Below are positions 56,561 to 64,000 of a stretch of 64,000 nucleotides of DNA, piece after piece. Both the position numbers and the translations under genes were made by a program. Location: NCBI RefSeq assembly GCF_006094275.1, contig NZ_CP034412.1, positions 124,001 through 188,000 of the forward strand, given 5' to 3'. The number at the start of each line of letters is the position of its first letter. Position 1 is the stretch's first letter. The notes under the pieces are model-generated. The model saw nothing but the letters and a program-made list of their open reading frames with translations, made no database searches and was not told the DNA's origin. The DNA comes from Glutamicibacter creatinolyticus (lineage in GTDB: Bacteria > Actinomycetota > Actinomycetes > Actinomycetales > Micrococcaceae).

Positions 56561-58024
56561 GTGTTCGTCCTCGGGGGAAAGCGGGCACTTGTGAAACGGC
56601 GTCATCAGGTTAATCGCGAGCTCTTGCTGCCCACGCGCACACGCGGCGCGCGCCGTGCCGTGAAAGTGTCCTTAACCGGACTGGCGGCAGCTGGCCTGAG
56701 CGCGGCCCTGGCCTTCCCGCTGGTGGCCCAGGGCACCGAGGACCGTCAGGGCAACATCCCGGTTGCGATCGATGCGATCGGCGACCCGAACTTCTTTGCC
56801 GGTGATGTTGTCGTCGACCAGTACGCGCCGCTGGCGGTATTCGGTGGATCGGGCAAAGTGGTGGCCATCGATGGCCGGCCGGTGGAGATGCTGAAGGGCG
56901 CCGCCCCGCACACAGCGGCACCGGACCGGGATTCCCCCAGGGCGCCGCTGCTGGCCGGGCAGGTGGGGCAGCTGGGTGTGCTGCCCGGCAGCCTGCAGCT
57001 CATGCACCCGGTCACGACACGCAACATTTCCAGCCCCTACGGGTGGCGCAAGAATCCCACGGGTCCCGGCAACCAGATCCACATCGGCCAGGACTATCCC
57101 ATCGCCTGCGGTTCGCCGGTCTATGCCGCCGAAGCCGGCCGCGTGGTCGTCTCCGGTTGGCGCGGCCATTCGGGCAATCGGGTGACCATCGACCACGGGA
57201 ACAATGTGCACACCGGCTACAGCCACAACTCCCGCCTGCTGGTGGGGATCGGGGACGAGGTCGAACAGGGTCAGCTGATCGCCCGCAGCGGAACCACCGG
57301 CAACTCCACCGGATGCCATGTGCACTTTGAGGTCATTGTGGATGGGCGCTGGCACGACCCGCGCAACTACCTGCCGGGCATCCCCGGGCAGCGTCAGGCC
57401 ATGATCGACTCGCGGCGGCTGACCGTGAAGTCCCCGACCCTGCCCGGCGGCGGCCAGCAACGTGAGGAACCGACCCCGCCGGCCGCGGCGCCGGATCCGG
57501 ATGTGGTGGTGCCGGAGGATGACACCCCGGTGGTTCCCCAACCCAAGCCCAGCAAGCGGCCCAGCTCAGCACCGCCCACCCGCCCGGCAGCGGAACCTTC
57601 CCAGTCCTCAACGCGCCCGGATAAGCCGCACAGCTCACCCACACCGAGCACATCGCGTCCCGCACCCCCGAGCTCGACCTCGCCGAGCCCGGAGGAGAGC
57701 AGCACCCCACCGAGCGCCGAAGGCTCCAGCCCGTCCTCGACGGTACCGACAGCGTCGCCAACGCCCACCGATTCCACACCCCCGGAAACCACGCGAAGCC
57801 CGCAAAGCGAACCTTCTGAGTCCACCAACGCGCACAGCCGGAGCGCCCCGCACACCGAGTCCCCGGATCGCGAACCCACCCACAGCGCGCCGGCCCAGCA
57901 ATGTGAAGAATCAAGCGCCTCGGTCCTTGAATCGCTGGTTCCCTCCGACAGCGCCTCGCCCTTCGAGCGGTCGACGCCGCCCACGCATGGCTCCCACGGG
58001 CCCAGCGGCCCCACCGCCTGCTAG
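56561..58024 (+). CDS. Secreted M23 peptidase with Ser/Thr/Pro-rich tail
   Basis: A 487-residue protein if read from GTG 56561, which TAGGCT (56550-56555) precedes by 5 nt; GTG 56591 is an alternative. An Arg-rich n-region and hydrophobic core (VSLTGLAAAGLSAALAFPLVAQG) form a signal peptide or anchor. The LytM/M23 domain (about 150-275) has the zinc ligands in NQIHIGQDYPIACG and CHVHFEVIVDG. From about 300 the chain is a Ser, Thr and Pro-rich tail ending in two Cys. It would cut peptidoglycan cross-bridges; the tail likely spans the wall. Confidence 0.88.
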   Translation: MFVLGGKRALVKRRHQVNRELLLPTRTRGARRAVKVSLTGLAAAGLSAALAFPLVAQGTEDRQGNIPVAIDAIGDPNFFAGDVVVDQYAPLAVFGGSGKVVAIDGRPVEMLKGAAPHTAAPDRDSPRAPLLAGQVGQLGVLPGSLQLMHPVTTRNISSPYGWRKNPTGPGNQIHIGQDYPIACGSPVYAAEAGRVVVSGWRGHSGNRVTIDHGNNVHTGYSHNSRLLVGIGDEVEQGQLIARSGTTGNSTGCHVHFEVIVDGRWHDPRNYLPGIPGQRQAMIDSRRLTVKSPTLPGGGQQREEPTPPAAAPDPDVVVPEDDTPVVPQPKPSKRPSSAPPTRPAAEPSQSSTRPDKPHSSPTPSTSRPAPPSSTSPSPEESSTPPSAEGSSPSSTVPTASPTPTDSTPPETTRSPQSEPSESTNAHSRSAPHTESPDREPTHSAPAQQCEESSASVLESLVPSDSASPFERSTPPTHGSHGPSGPTAC

Positions 58025-58110
58025 GTCAACCGGTGGGCCCGGCGCCCGGTGACCGGCGTAACTGGCGCGTCACTTACCGTGGCCTTCTGATGCCAACCCA
58101 GCGAGGAAGC

Positions 58111-58116
58111 TAGGAT
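58111..58116 (+). promoter_or_regulatory. Likely -10 box of fba
   Basis: TAGGAT lies 60 nt before the fba ATG with no clear -35 partner. The leader would be about 50 nt with AGGAG close to the start. Confidence 0.4.
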
Positions 58117-58175
58117 GGAAACGAATTGTCGTCGAGGATGACGGGTTATCCCCGCTCAATCACCAGGAGTGAAGC

Positions 58176-59198
58176 ATGCCTATCGCAACCCCGGATAAAT
58201 ACAACGCCATGATCGACGCTGCCAAGGCAGGGGGATACGCCTTCCCCGCCGTCAACGTCACCAGCTCCCAGACCCTGAACGCGGCCATCCGCGGCTTCGC
58301 CGAAGCCGAGTCCGACGGCATCATCCAGGTTTCCACCGGTGGCGCCGCCTACTTCTCCGGCGCTTCGGTCAAGGACATGACCGCAGGCTCCCTGGGCTTT
58401 GTGGCCTTCGCCCGGGAAGTCGCCAAGAACTACGGGGTCAACATCGCCCTGCACACCGACCACTGCCCGAAGGACAAGCTGGATTCCTTCGTGCTGCCGC
58501 TGCTGGCCGCCTCGGAGGCCGAGGTCAAGGCCGGACGTGACCCCTTCTTCAACTCGCACATGTGGGACGGCTCCGCCGAGACCCTGGACGAGAACCTGCG
58601 CATCGCGGCCGAACTGCTGCAGCGCACCTCCGCCGCCAAGCAGATCCTGGAAGTTGAGATCGGCGTCGTGGGCGGCGAGGAGGACGGCGTGGAAAACGCC
58701 ATCAACGACAAGCTGTACTCGACCGTTGAGGATGCCATGGCCACCATCCAGGCCCTGGGCACCGGCGAACAGGGCCGCTACATCACCGCCCTGACCTTCG
58801 GCAACGTCCACGGTGTGTACAAGCCCGGCGGCGTGAAGCTGCGCCCGGAAATCCTGAAGGACATCCAGGCCCAGGTTGGCTCGAAGGTCGGCAAGGACAA
58901 CCCCTTCGACCTCGTCTTCCACGGTGGCTCGGGCTCCTCCGAGCAGGAAATCGCTGATGCGGTGTCCTACGGCGTGATCAAGATGAATATTGACACCGAC
59001 ACCCAGTACGCGTTCACCCGCCCCGTGGCCGGACACATGTTCACCAACTACGATGGCGTGCTGAAGGTTGACGGGGAAGTCGGCAACAAGAAGACCTACG
59101 ACCCGCGCGTCTGGGGCGCCAAGGCCGAGGAGTCCATGGCCGCCCGCGTGGTTGAAGCCGCGCAGCAGCTGGGTTCGGCCGGGAAGGCCCTGAAGTAA
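58176..59198 (+). CDS. fba: Class II fructose-bisphosphate aldolase
   Basis: A 340-residue zinc aldolase: PAVNVTSSQTLNAAIRGFAE, IALHTDHCPKDKLDSFV (Zn and catalytic Asp), EIGVVGGEEDGVE, LTFGNVHGVY, LVFHGGSGSSEQEI and GVIKMNIDTDTQYAF. It splits fructose 1,6-bisphosphate in glycolysis and gluconeogenesis. ATG 58176 follows AGGAG. The next gene starts in its stop codon. Confidence 0.96.
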   Translation: MPIATPDKYNAMIDAAKAGGYAFPAVNVTSSQTLNAAIRGFAEAESDGIIQVSTGGAAYFSGASVKDMTAGSLGFVAFAREVAKNYGVNIALHTDHCPKDKLDSFVLPLLAASEAEVKAGRDPFFNSHMWDGSAETLDENLRIAAELLQRTSAAKQILEVEIGVVGGEEDGVENAINDKLYSTVEDAMATIQALGTGEQGRYITALTFGNVHGVYKPGGVKLRPEILKDIQAQVGSKVGKDNPFDLVFHGGSGSSEQEIADAVSYGVIKMNIDTDTQYAFTRPVAGHMFTNYDGVLKVDGEVGNKKTYDPRVWGAKAEESMAARVVEAAQQLGSAGKALK

Positions 59199-59617
59199 TG
59201 ATGATTGGCAAGAACCTGCTGGGCATCCCCGAAACCCTGCTGCCGGAGGAGACCGAGGTTCTTGAGCGGCTGCAGGCCGGCGATGAGCCGGTGGATGTTG
59301 CCGCCAAGTACCCCGCCTCCTCACTGGCTTGGGCACTGCTATCCAACGAGGCCCACGACGAGGGGCGGGCGGTGGAGTCCTACGCATACGCGCGGGTCGG
59401 GTACCACCGCGGCCTGGATGCCCTGCGGCGAGCCGGTTGGAAGGGCCAGGGCCCGGTGCCGTGGCGTCACGAACCGAACCGCGGCTTCCTGCGCTCGCTC
59501 TATGCCCTGGGGCGTGCCGCCGCCGCCATCGGTGAAAGCGAAGAGGTGCAGCGCATCTCGGACTTCCTGAACGATTCGGACCCCAACGCGAAGGCCGCCA
59601 TCGAGGCCGGCGAGTAA
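59198..59617 (+). CDS. DUF3151 protein
   Basis: A 139-residue helical protein: NLLGIPETLLPEETEVLERLQAG, ASSLAWALLSNEAHDEGRAVESYAYARVGYHRGLDALRRAGWKGQGPVPWRHEPNRGFLRSLYALGRAAAAIGE. This is DUF3151, conserved next to fba in actinobacteria; role unknown. ATG 59198 overlaps the fba stop (TAATG), so they are cotranscribed. Confidence 0.93.
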   Translation: MMIGKNLLGIPETLLPEETEVLERLQAGDEPVDVAAKYPASSLAWALLSNEAHDEGRAVESYAYARVGYHRGLDALRRAGWKGQGPVPWRHEPNRGFLRSLYALGRAAAAIGESEEVQRISDFLNDSDPNAKAAIEAGE

Positions 59618-59714
59618 TCCGAGTAGCACCATCCGCGCCGTTGCCCGGTCCGATCCCGCATCGGTCCGGGCATTCGTGCGCTCAAACGCGCCGGACGGCG
59701 GGGAGGGGAAAATC

Positions 59715-60629
59715 ATGAGCAACCCAAAATTCCGGGTTCGCCGAATACTGATTCCGGACTGGCATACGTCAGTTGCGGGGGTTTACGAAGTCGAGGCGAC
59801 TCCTCGCGGTGCTTCGATCCCAGCCTTTAGGCTCCGTACTCGTTTTCCCGTGGATGTCATGAGCGCCAGTCGACAACCCGGCAGCTTACTTGCCCAGACG
59901 AACCAGATTGAACCTCGTTTGGCGTCCAGCATCGTTCAAGAAGCTGACCGCGCGGCGGGAAAGCGAGGTATTCTCTGGGCTAAGTTTGCGAAGACCGAGG
60001 AACCCGGACCCTGGTGCGGTTCGGAGAAGGATCATACTGAACCGGAATGGCCAGTATCTTCAGCACAGGAACGAATGGTCCTGATGCAGTGTCAGTGGAT
60101 GGCCGAGTGGTTCAGTCGCAAAATGGGTCAGCCCGCCCTCCACGAGACATATTCACTGCTCAGTCGCGGAACTCCAGGTCCTGCTCTTGAACAGCTCCTT
60201 GCGACGGTTCGGAGAGGGGGAACTCCTGTTCCGCGTCGTTATGCGAACACCTTCGAGCGTCTGGCTCTAGTGTGTGGTCTACCCGACGATGTGGCCACAT
60301 CGATCTGGTCATTTGTGTCGCCAACAGATGGTGTGAACTTCTGGTCGGAGCTTTTGCCATTACCAAGAATTAGAGTTTGTTGGGTGCCCGAAGTGGAGGA
60401 TGAGTTGGTGGAAATTGAATTTACGCCGATTGGATCCTCGGAACCAGAATGGGTCGAGACGAAAAAGTTTCCGACCGGGTGGGTGCCGGGGCCCAGCGAA
60501 GCGAGAGAGGTCCTTAACGACCTGCTAGATCGAGACTTCGCAAAGAGCCTTACGGATCTCATCGAAGACGAGCAGTATGCTCCAGCGCACCGCTGGCTGT
60601 CGCTATTCCGACAAGACGAATTGGAATGA
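59715..60629 (+). CDS. Unknown protein A1 (accessory region)
   Basis: A 304-residue soluble protein, no signal peptide: KFRVRRILIPDWHTSVAGVYEVEATPRG at the start, several Trp (RILIPDW, GPWCGSEKD, MAEWFSRKMGQ, RHWLSLF-like APAHRWLSLF) and an acidic C-terminus. I do not recognise it. ATG 59715 follows GGGGAGGGG. Codon use and GC are unlike the fba operon before it. A stump with the same N-terminal pattern lies at 61907-62047, so the gene was once duplicated. Confidence 0.75.
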   Translation: MSNPKFRVRRILIPDWHTSVAGVYEVEATPRGASIPAFRLRTRFPVDVMSASRQPGSLLAQTNQIEPRLASSIVQEADRAAGKRGILWAKFAKTEEPGPWCGSEKDHTEPEWPVSSAQERMVLMQCQWMAEWFSRKMGQPALHETYSLLSRGTPGPALEQLLATVRRGGTPVPRRYANTFERLALVCGLPDDVATSIWSFVSPTDGVNFWSELLPLPRIRVCWVPEVEDELVEIEFTPIGSSEPEWVETKKFPTGWVPGPSEAREVLNDLLDRDFAKSLTDLIEDEQYAPAHRWLSLFRQDELE

Positions 60630-60726
60630 CAACAACTGGGAGCGGGGTTGTCGTTCAATAGTCCGACGGATCGTCGGACACGGAAGGGTTGCCCGAGATT
60701 CTGGGTGTAGGCATTTCTGAAACATG

Positions 60727-60761
60727 ACCGCCAAGAAAGGAACCTAATTTATCTTGGCGGT
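60727..60761. repeat. Inverted repeat between A1 and B1
   Basis: ACCGCCAAGA (60727-60736) and TCTTGGCGGT (60752-60761) are perfect complements. A second perfect repeat, GTCCGACG-GAT-CGTCGGAC, lies at 60661-60679. Either may terminate A1 transcription; neither has a T tract. Confidence 0.55.
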
Positions 60762-60814
60762 ACGAATCAGCCATACCTCCCGAACCCATGGAACCGAGGA
60801 GCGATCATTGATAC

Positions 60815-61174
60815 ATGGTAGTTGAACTAGAACACGAAGCGTTCGGGCAGGTTGCGGATCAGTTGCGTGAACTAGCCGCCTACGTGGAACACGAGCGTCT
60901 CATTGCTGCGGCCCAAACCTTCAGGGCGTTCGCCAGTGAACTTGAGGAGGAAGTCCTGCCCGATCGACTGCGGCAGATCGCCAGCGAACTGCAGGAGGCG
61001 CTTCGAGCCGGTCCCATGAGTATCAGCGATCACCCGATAACGAATTCAAGCGGGGAAGTGGATCCCCAAGCCGCGGCACGATTCGATGCGCTCATCGAGC
61101 AACTGCGTAAATTCGCGCGACAGACCAGTCGCCGACCCAGCATGTTCGGCTTGCTGGGCAAGCGAAAACGATAG
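60815..61174 (+). CDS. Unknown 119-residue protein B1
   Basis: A helical protein: ADQLRELAAYVEHERLIAAAQTFRAFASELEEEVLPDRLRQIASELQEAL, a loop, then FDALIEQLRKFARQT. No signal peptide, membrane segment or known motif. GAGGAG lies 13 nt before the ATG. It is a paralogue of B2 (62380): same length and aligned start, LxxLAxYxE, ELExxVxPxRLxQI and LLxxxRxFARxT in common. The pairing with A1 suggests a functional unit. Confidence 0.8.
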   Translation: MVVELEHEAFGQVADQLRELAAYVEHERLIAAAQTFRAFASELEEEVLPDRLRQIASELQEALRAGPMSISDHPITNSSGEVDPQAAARFDALIEQLRKFARQTSRRPSMFGLLGKRKR

Positions 61175-61508
61175 GCAGTTCGTCAAGGTGCCGTTCACAT
61201 TGAATTGAATGCCAATCGGCGGTCAGGCAAGTGACGGCGCACCGGCACCCACCGATTTGGACGAAAAATCGGGCTGCGCGCGGAGATTATGAGCAGATGG
61301 ATGCCTAGAAAGATAAGTGTTCCTGAGGATCCATGGCAGCAAGTTGAAGCGGCTGGCGGAACAGGTAGGGCGCCGCTTGACGACGGTCGATCGTCAGCTT
61401 GACGCTACCTCTGGAAGCTACAAACACGGTGGTTTGCATGGAGATTGCAACAGTGAGCATCGAATCGCCGTTCGAGGAAGATGACTGTAATGGAAGTTGG
61501 TGGAGACA
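61175..61508. other. 334-bp stretch between B1 and the membrane protein
   Basis: No established gene. A 37-codon ORF, ATG 61289 to TGA 61402 (MSRWMPRKISVPEDPWQQVE at the start), has a GGAG site 5 nt upstream and could be a small or remnant gene. Otherwise I see nothing. Confidence 0.4.
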
Positions 61509-61910
61509 ATGATCGAGAAAGCTGAGCGCAAACCGCGTTATGCCAAGGGGGCCGACGCCGTGTCCTGGGCTGTTGCCATCGCCGCGCCATTCTCGGCAGT
61601 TGCGTTGTCTCTGTTCTTCGTGGGGGTGGGTGTGCTTCCACTGCTTTTGCTGGGAGTAGCCGTAGGAGTGCTGTGTGGATCTGCGATGTACTATTTTCTC
61701 CGTCCAAATCTGGCTGGTGTGGCGCTTTCACTAGTGGTCTTCGCCAGCGTTGCGCTGCTTGGCCTGACCGAGAGCCGATGGCTGGGTTTGTGGCCAACGG
61801 AATTGGTGAGTGCGGTGTCCGGGGCCATTATTGGGGCACACTTCAGGTTCCTGGCGGATCGGCGCTATTCGAGAATCGGCAATGTGTCGCGTCGTGAGGG
61901 AAGAGTTTGA
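61509..61910 (+). CDS. Small membrane protein (accessory region)
   Basis: A 133-residue protein with four hydrophobic helices (VSWAVAIAAPFSAVALSLFFVGVG; LPLLLLGVAVGVLCGSAMYYFL; LAGVALSLVVFASVALLGL; TELVSAVSGAIIGAHFRFLA) and a basic C-terminus. ATG 61509 follows GGAG; GTG 61497 is an alternative. Unrecognised. The stump of A2 begins inside its stop codon region. Confidence 0.7.
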   Translation: MIEKAERKPRYAKGADAVSWAVAIAAPFSAVALSLFFVGVGVLPLLLLGVAVGVLCGSAMYYFLRPNLAGVALSLVVFASVALLGLTESRWLGLWPTELVSAVSGAIIGAHFRFLADRRYSRIGNVSRREGRV

Positions 61911-62047
61911 AGAACGCTCGGTCCAGGGTCCGCCGAATTAATAATGGCGCCCGCAATTTTCGTCGCGGTGCGTTGTATAACGTCGAGGCAATCCCGCCGG
62001 CGCGGTTATGTCAGCTTTCCGTGGAGGGGCAAGTAGCTCCCCAATAA
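61907..62047 (+). pseudogene. Stump of a second A gene (A2)
   Basis: A 46-codon frame from TTG 61907 to TAA 62045-62047. It aligns without gaps to the start of A1: RVRRI at the same place, ten residues, then LYNVEAIP against VYEVEATP. After that the similarity ends and the frame stops, while A1 continues for 260 more residues. GAGGGAAGAG lies just before the TTG, as before A1. I read it as the remnant of a duplicated A gene. Confidence 0.6.
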
Positions 62048-62379
62048 CTCATGAGCGAAATCTGTAGACATCGGCGCATGGACTCCAATCTTTACTAGTC
62101 GACGTGATGTTGTTGGTTCAACAAGCCGATCGAACCCGCTGGAAAGGCGGTGCCGGGCGCCGGGACAAGTGGCAGTCGCTATTCAGGGGGGACGTGATCT
62201 AGAGCCAATCACGGTCATGTCTTTGAAGGCGGGTTCAGGCTGACGACCCCAAGACATGCCAGACATATCGCGCCGCAAACCGGATTTAAGGGATCATGCT
62301 AGTTGCGGGACGCGAACCAAACAGGAAAACCGAATTCTCGGCGACTCGGCGACTCGGCGACAGGGGAGCTCATAGGAAA
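62048..62379. other. 332-bp gene-free stretch before B2
   Basis: No open frame is convincing. It ends with three tandem copies of the octamer CTCGGCGA (62337-62360), 20 nt before the B2 start. The rest is probably decayed sequence of the former A2 gene; I see no further match to A1 by eye. Confidence 0.45.
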
Positions 62380-62739
62380 ATGGCCGCTCAATTAGACGGA
62401 GCATCACGCCAGGAGTTAGCAGGCAAGCTTCAACGGCTTGCGAGGTACCTTGAGGGAATGTGGCAACCAGAAATTGCCCAGAAGTACGAAAAGGCTGCAC
62501 TTGAACTTGAGCGCGGTGTCACGCCACAACGGCTATATCAAATCTGCAAGACGGTTTTGGCCACGGTCACCGGACACCATGATGGTCTGTTGGTAATTTA
62601 CGTTCAAAAATCTGACGGATCACCGGACTCCAGAGAAACTGAAAAATATAATGTTTTACTCAAAGAAGTTCGAGCTTTCGCGCGCCGAACCGTTATTGTT
62701 GCTAGATTCCATTGGGCTGCCCGTGGATTCCGGTGGTAG
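62380..62739 (+). CDS. Unknown 119-residue protein B2
   Basis: A helical protein of exactly the length of B1: AGKLQRLARYLEGMWQPEIAQKYEKAALELERGVTPQRLYQICKTVLATV, a loop DGSPDSRETEKYNV and LLKEVRAFARRT. ATG 62380 is chosen because it aligns with the B1 start and AGGAAA precedes it; the frame upstream to 62296 is spurious. Two Lys- and AT-richer stretches show codon use unlike the core genes. Function unknown. Confidence 0.75.
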   Translation: MAAQLDGASRQELAGKLQRLARYLEGMWQPEIAQKYEKAALELERGVTPQRLYQICKTVLATVTGHHDGLLVIYVQKSDGSPDSRETEKYNVLLKEVRAFARRTVIVARFHWAARGFRW

Positions 62740-62917
62740 GCATTAAAAGGTCATCTGACGCACTGTATCTAATGAAATAGGCGACCGTACTCCTCGGGGC
62801 GAAGTGCGGAAGGACTACGCACTGGGGGGCGTAGGTCGAATCTTCCGACGGGTGCATCGGGCAGATCTGGCTCCTGAAAGGGGCACCGCAACCTGGTGAG
62901 CTGCCTGGTTCAGCGAT

Positions 62918-63136
62918 CTAGTTGATAAGAAGACGCTGGAGTTGGTCTATCTTCTGATCGCTTCCGGAGGCACCCGATCCGCCCTTGACCCCTCGTGCGC
63001 CGGGGCCGCTTGCTCTCTCGGGCGATTGATGCGGGTTTTTCAGGGCTTCCACTGGTAGCGCCGGACCGTCAGTTGTTGTCATGCATCCCATGACGCACAT
63101 GAGAGTCTTCTCATCGGCTTCTCTTATTTCCTTCAT
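62918..63136 (-). CDS. Unknown 72-residue small protein
   Basis: ATG 63136 with AGGAAGG 5 nt upstream, TAG-type stop at 62918. The start KEIREADEKTLMCVMGCMTT is amphipathic with two Cys; the middle is Pro-, Gly- and Ser-rich, the end QKIDQLQRLLIN helical. No signal peptide. It is divergent from the DUF4956 gene. It could be a small regulatory or peptide gene; I do not recognise it. Confidence 0.5.
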   Translation of the reverse strand: MKEIREADEKTLMCVMGCMTTTDGPALPVEALKNPHQSPERASGPGARGVKGGSGASGSDQKIDQLQRLLIN

Positions 63137-63190
63137 TTGGCCTTCCTACTCTTGAAACAAGAGATGAACTTCCGGTGAAAGGTAAATGAA

Positions 63191-63826
63191 ATGTTGTCAT
63201 TCTGGATGGCGCTGGCGGCCAATGTTCTTGGCATGACGGTGCTGGTTTACTTCGTGTACTTCCGTCGGCACTTCCGCCGCGACCTCGTGCTGGCCTACAT
63301 TGCCCTGAGCATGGGCATCTTCGCGGTCACCCTGCTGCTCTCAGGCAGCGGCGCAGGGATGGGCCTCGGCTTGGGGCTGTTCGGCATCCTGTCGATCATT
63401 CGTCTGCGCTCGGACACGCTGACCCAGGAGGAAGTGGCCTACTACTTCATTTCCCTGGCCATTGGTCTGGTCAACGGCCTGCACCCCGATCCGGCCTGGT
63501 TCTCCCCGGCGGTGACCGCCGCCCTGGTGCTGGTCATGTTCCTGGCCGATCACCCGGGTTTCGCCCCGCGCACCCAGCGCCAGACCGTCACCCTGGAACG
63601 CGCCTACCCGCGCAATGAGGACCTGGTCGCGGCACTGGAGGAACTGCTGGGAGCCAAGGTGCTGCGCACCGTGGTGACCGAGCTGGACATGGTCCGGGAT
63701 CTGACCATCGTTGACGTCCGCTTCCGGGTGACCCCGTCCACCGGCACCAAGGACTTCCACGGCACCTACGAGCTGGCCAATGTCCCCTCCCAGGTTCCCG
63801 GCGGCAAGCAGGAGACGTGGTCCTAA
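63191..63826 (+). CDS. DUF4956 membrane protein
   Basis: A 211-residue protein with four hydrophobic helices in the first 130 residues (WMALAANVLGMTVLVYFVYF; LVLAYIALSMGIFAVTLLLSGSG; GLGLFGILSIIRLRSDTLTQEEVAYYFISLAIGLVNGL) and a soluble C-terminal domain. IRLRSDTLTQEEVAYYFISLA is the DUF4956 signature. The family travels with VTC-domain polyphosphate polymerases, as here. Start ATG 63191 follows AAAGG. Confidence 0.9.
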   Translation: MLSFWMALAANVLGMTVLVYFVYFRRHFRRDLVLAYIALSMGIFAVTLLLSGSGAGMGLGLGLFGILSIIRLRSDTLTQEEVAYYFISLAIGLVNGLHPDPAWFSPAVTAALVLVMFLADHPGFAPRTQRQTVTLERAYPRNEDLVAALEELLGAKVLRTVVTELDMVRDLTIVDVRFRVTPSTGTKDFHGTYELANVPSQVPGGKQETWS

Positions 63827-64000
63827 TGACTGCGGCATCACAAGACGTCCACGCGGCGGGCACCGGGCATACCGGACGCGCCCGCCAGGCGTTGGAGGAA
63901 GCCGTCGCCCGCCGGGCCCCGATCCAGCTGGAGGAGGTGATCCGCGAAGCGGCCCTGCAGACCCGGGTGGACCGCAAGTTCCTGTTGACTCCCGAGCAGT
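63826..64000 (+). CDS. VTC-domain polyphosphate polymerase-like protein, cut by window edge
   Basis: ATG 63826 overlaps the DUF4956 stop (TAATG). The first 58 codons are visible, with LEEVIREAALQTRVDRKFLL at about 36-55: the RVDRKF block is the start of the VTC (CYTH-like) domain that makes or binds polyphosphate. The rest lies beyond the window. Coupled to DUF4956, it suggests a membrane-linked polyphosphate or surface-anchoring system. Confidence 0.75.
   Translation, partial: MTAASQDVHAAGTGHTGRARQALEEAVARRAPIQLEEVIREAALQTRVDRKFLLTPEQ

Noticed and set aside
1-64000. Insertion sequences, integrases, prophage genes, toxin genes or CRISPR arrays
   Set aside because: I found no transposase, integrase, phage structural gene, cas gene or regularly spaced repeat on either strand; the accessory stretch at 59.7-63.1 kb has no visible mobility gene.

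Overview
The window is GC-rich chromosomal DNA of an actinobacterium, most likely of the Micrococcaceae (an Arthrobacter or Glutamicibacter relative). The evidence is gene content and style: frequent GTG starts, many TAnnnT -10 boxes only 5-7 nt before a start codon (leaderless transcripts), a menaquinone methyltransferase, a c-type GlcD-GlcF fusion dehydrogenase, and families typical of the group (DUF3151, DUF445, HExxHxxGIDD mini-metallopeptidase, ABC-F with a leader peptide). I see no prophage, insertion sequence or CRISPR array. Genus-level placement is inference.

Layout. 1-6.1 kb: a truncated unknown gene, tRNA-Lys, a dienelactone hydrolase, an ABC-F ATPase behind a likely leader-peptide attenuator, menG, and an ArsR-SRPBCC pair with a perfect operator palindrome on the regulator start. 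6.3-8.9 kb: two-gene ABC-2 exporter. 9.3-14.9 kb: alcohol/acetaldehyde oxidation (GAF regulator, amidohydrolase, aldehyde dehydrogenase, Zn alcohol dehydrogenase, DUF779). 15-17.4 kb: UreI/AmiS channel, UV-dimer glycosylase, thioesterase, DsrE-like protein. 17.4-21 kb: GntR regulator divergent from a large FAD/Fe-S D-lactate-type dehydrogenase. 21.4-25.3 kb: a six-gene reactive-sulfur operon (persulfide dioxygenase-rhodanese, rhodanese, TauE exporter, thioredoxin, CstR-like repressor, 53-residue Cys-rich protein) with its operator.

25.5-44.3 kb is mostly housekeeping and single genes: TIGR01777 epimerase, carbonic anhydrase, TPP enzyme, a secreted EEP-fold protein with apparently lost catalytic residues, DUF445, glycerophosphodiesterase, AlaX with AzlCD, thiamine-binding protein, GNAT with a spermidine-synthase-like partner, NCS2 purine permease, tandem UspA, NlpC/P60 cell-wall hydrolase. 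44.4-45 kb: tRNA cluster Glu-Asp-Phe-Asp. 45-50.5 kb: exonuclease III, then a branched-chain acyl-CoA/valine-type set (HIBYL-CoA hydrolase, 3-hydroxyisobutyrate dehydrogenase, acyl-CoA dehydrogenase) governed, I infer, by the MarR protein between them through a shared operator. 50.5-59.6 kb: a small membrane-protein/HTH operon with a strong palindrome, nadE, divergent marR/pyrE, HAD phosphatase, CorA, SpoU methylase, M23 peptidase, fba and DUF3151.

59.7-63.1 kb differs: lower GC, looser spacing, unknown genes. It holds two copies of an unknown gene pair: an intact 304-residue gene A with a 119-residue gene B, and a stump of A followed by a second 119-residue B. This decayed tandem duplication is the best candidate for something undescribed here. 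The window ends in a DUF4956-VTC polyphosphate polymerase pair cut by the right edge.
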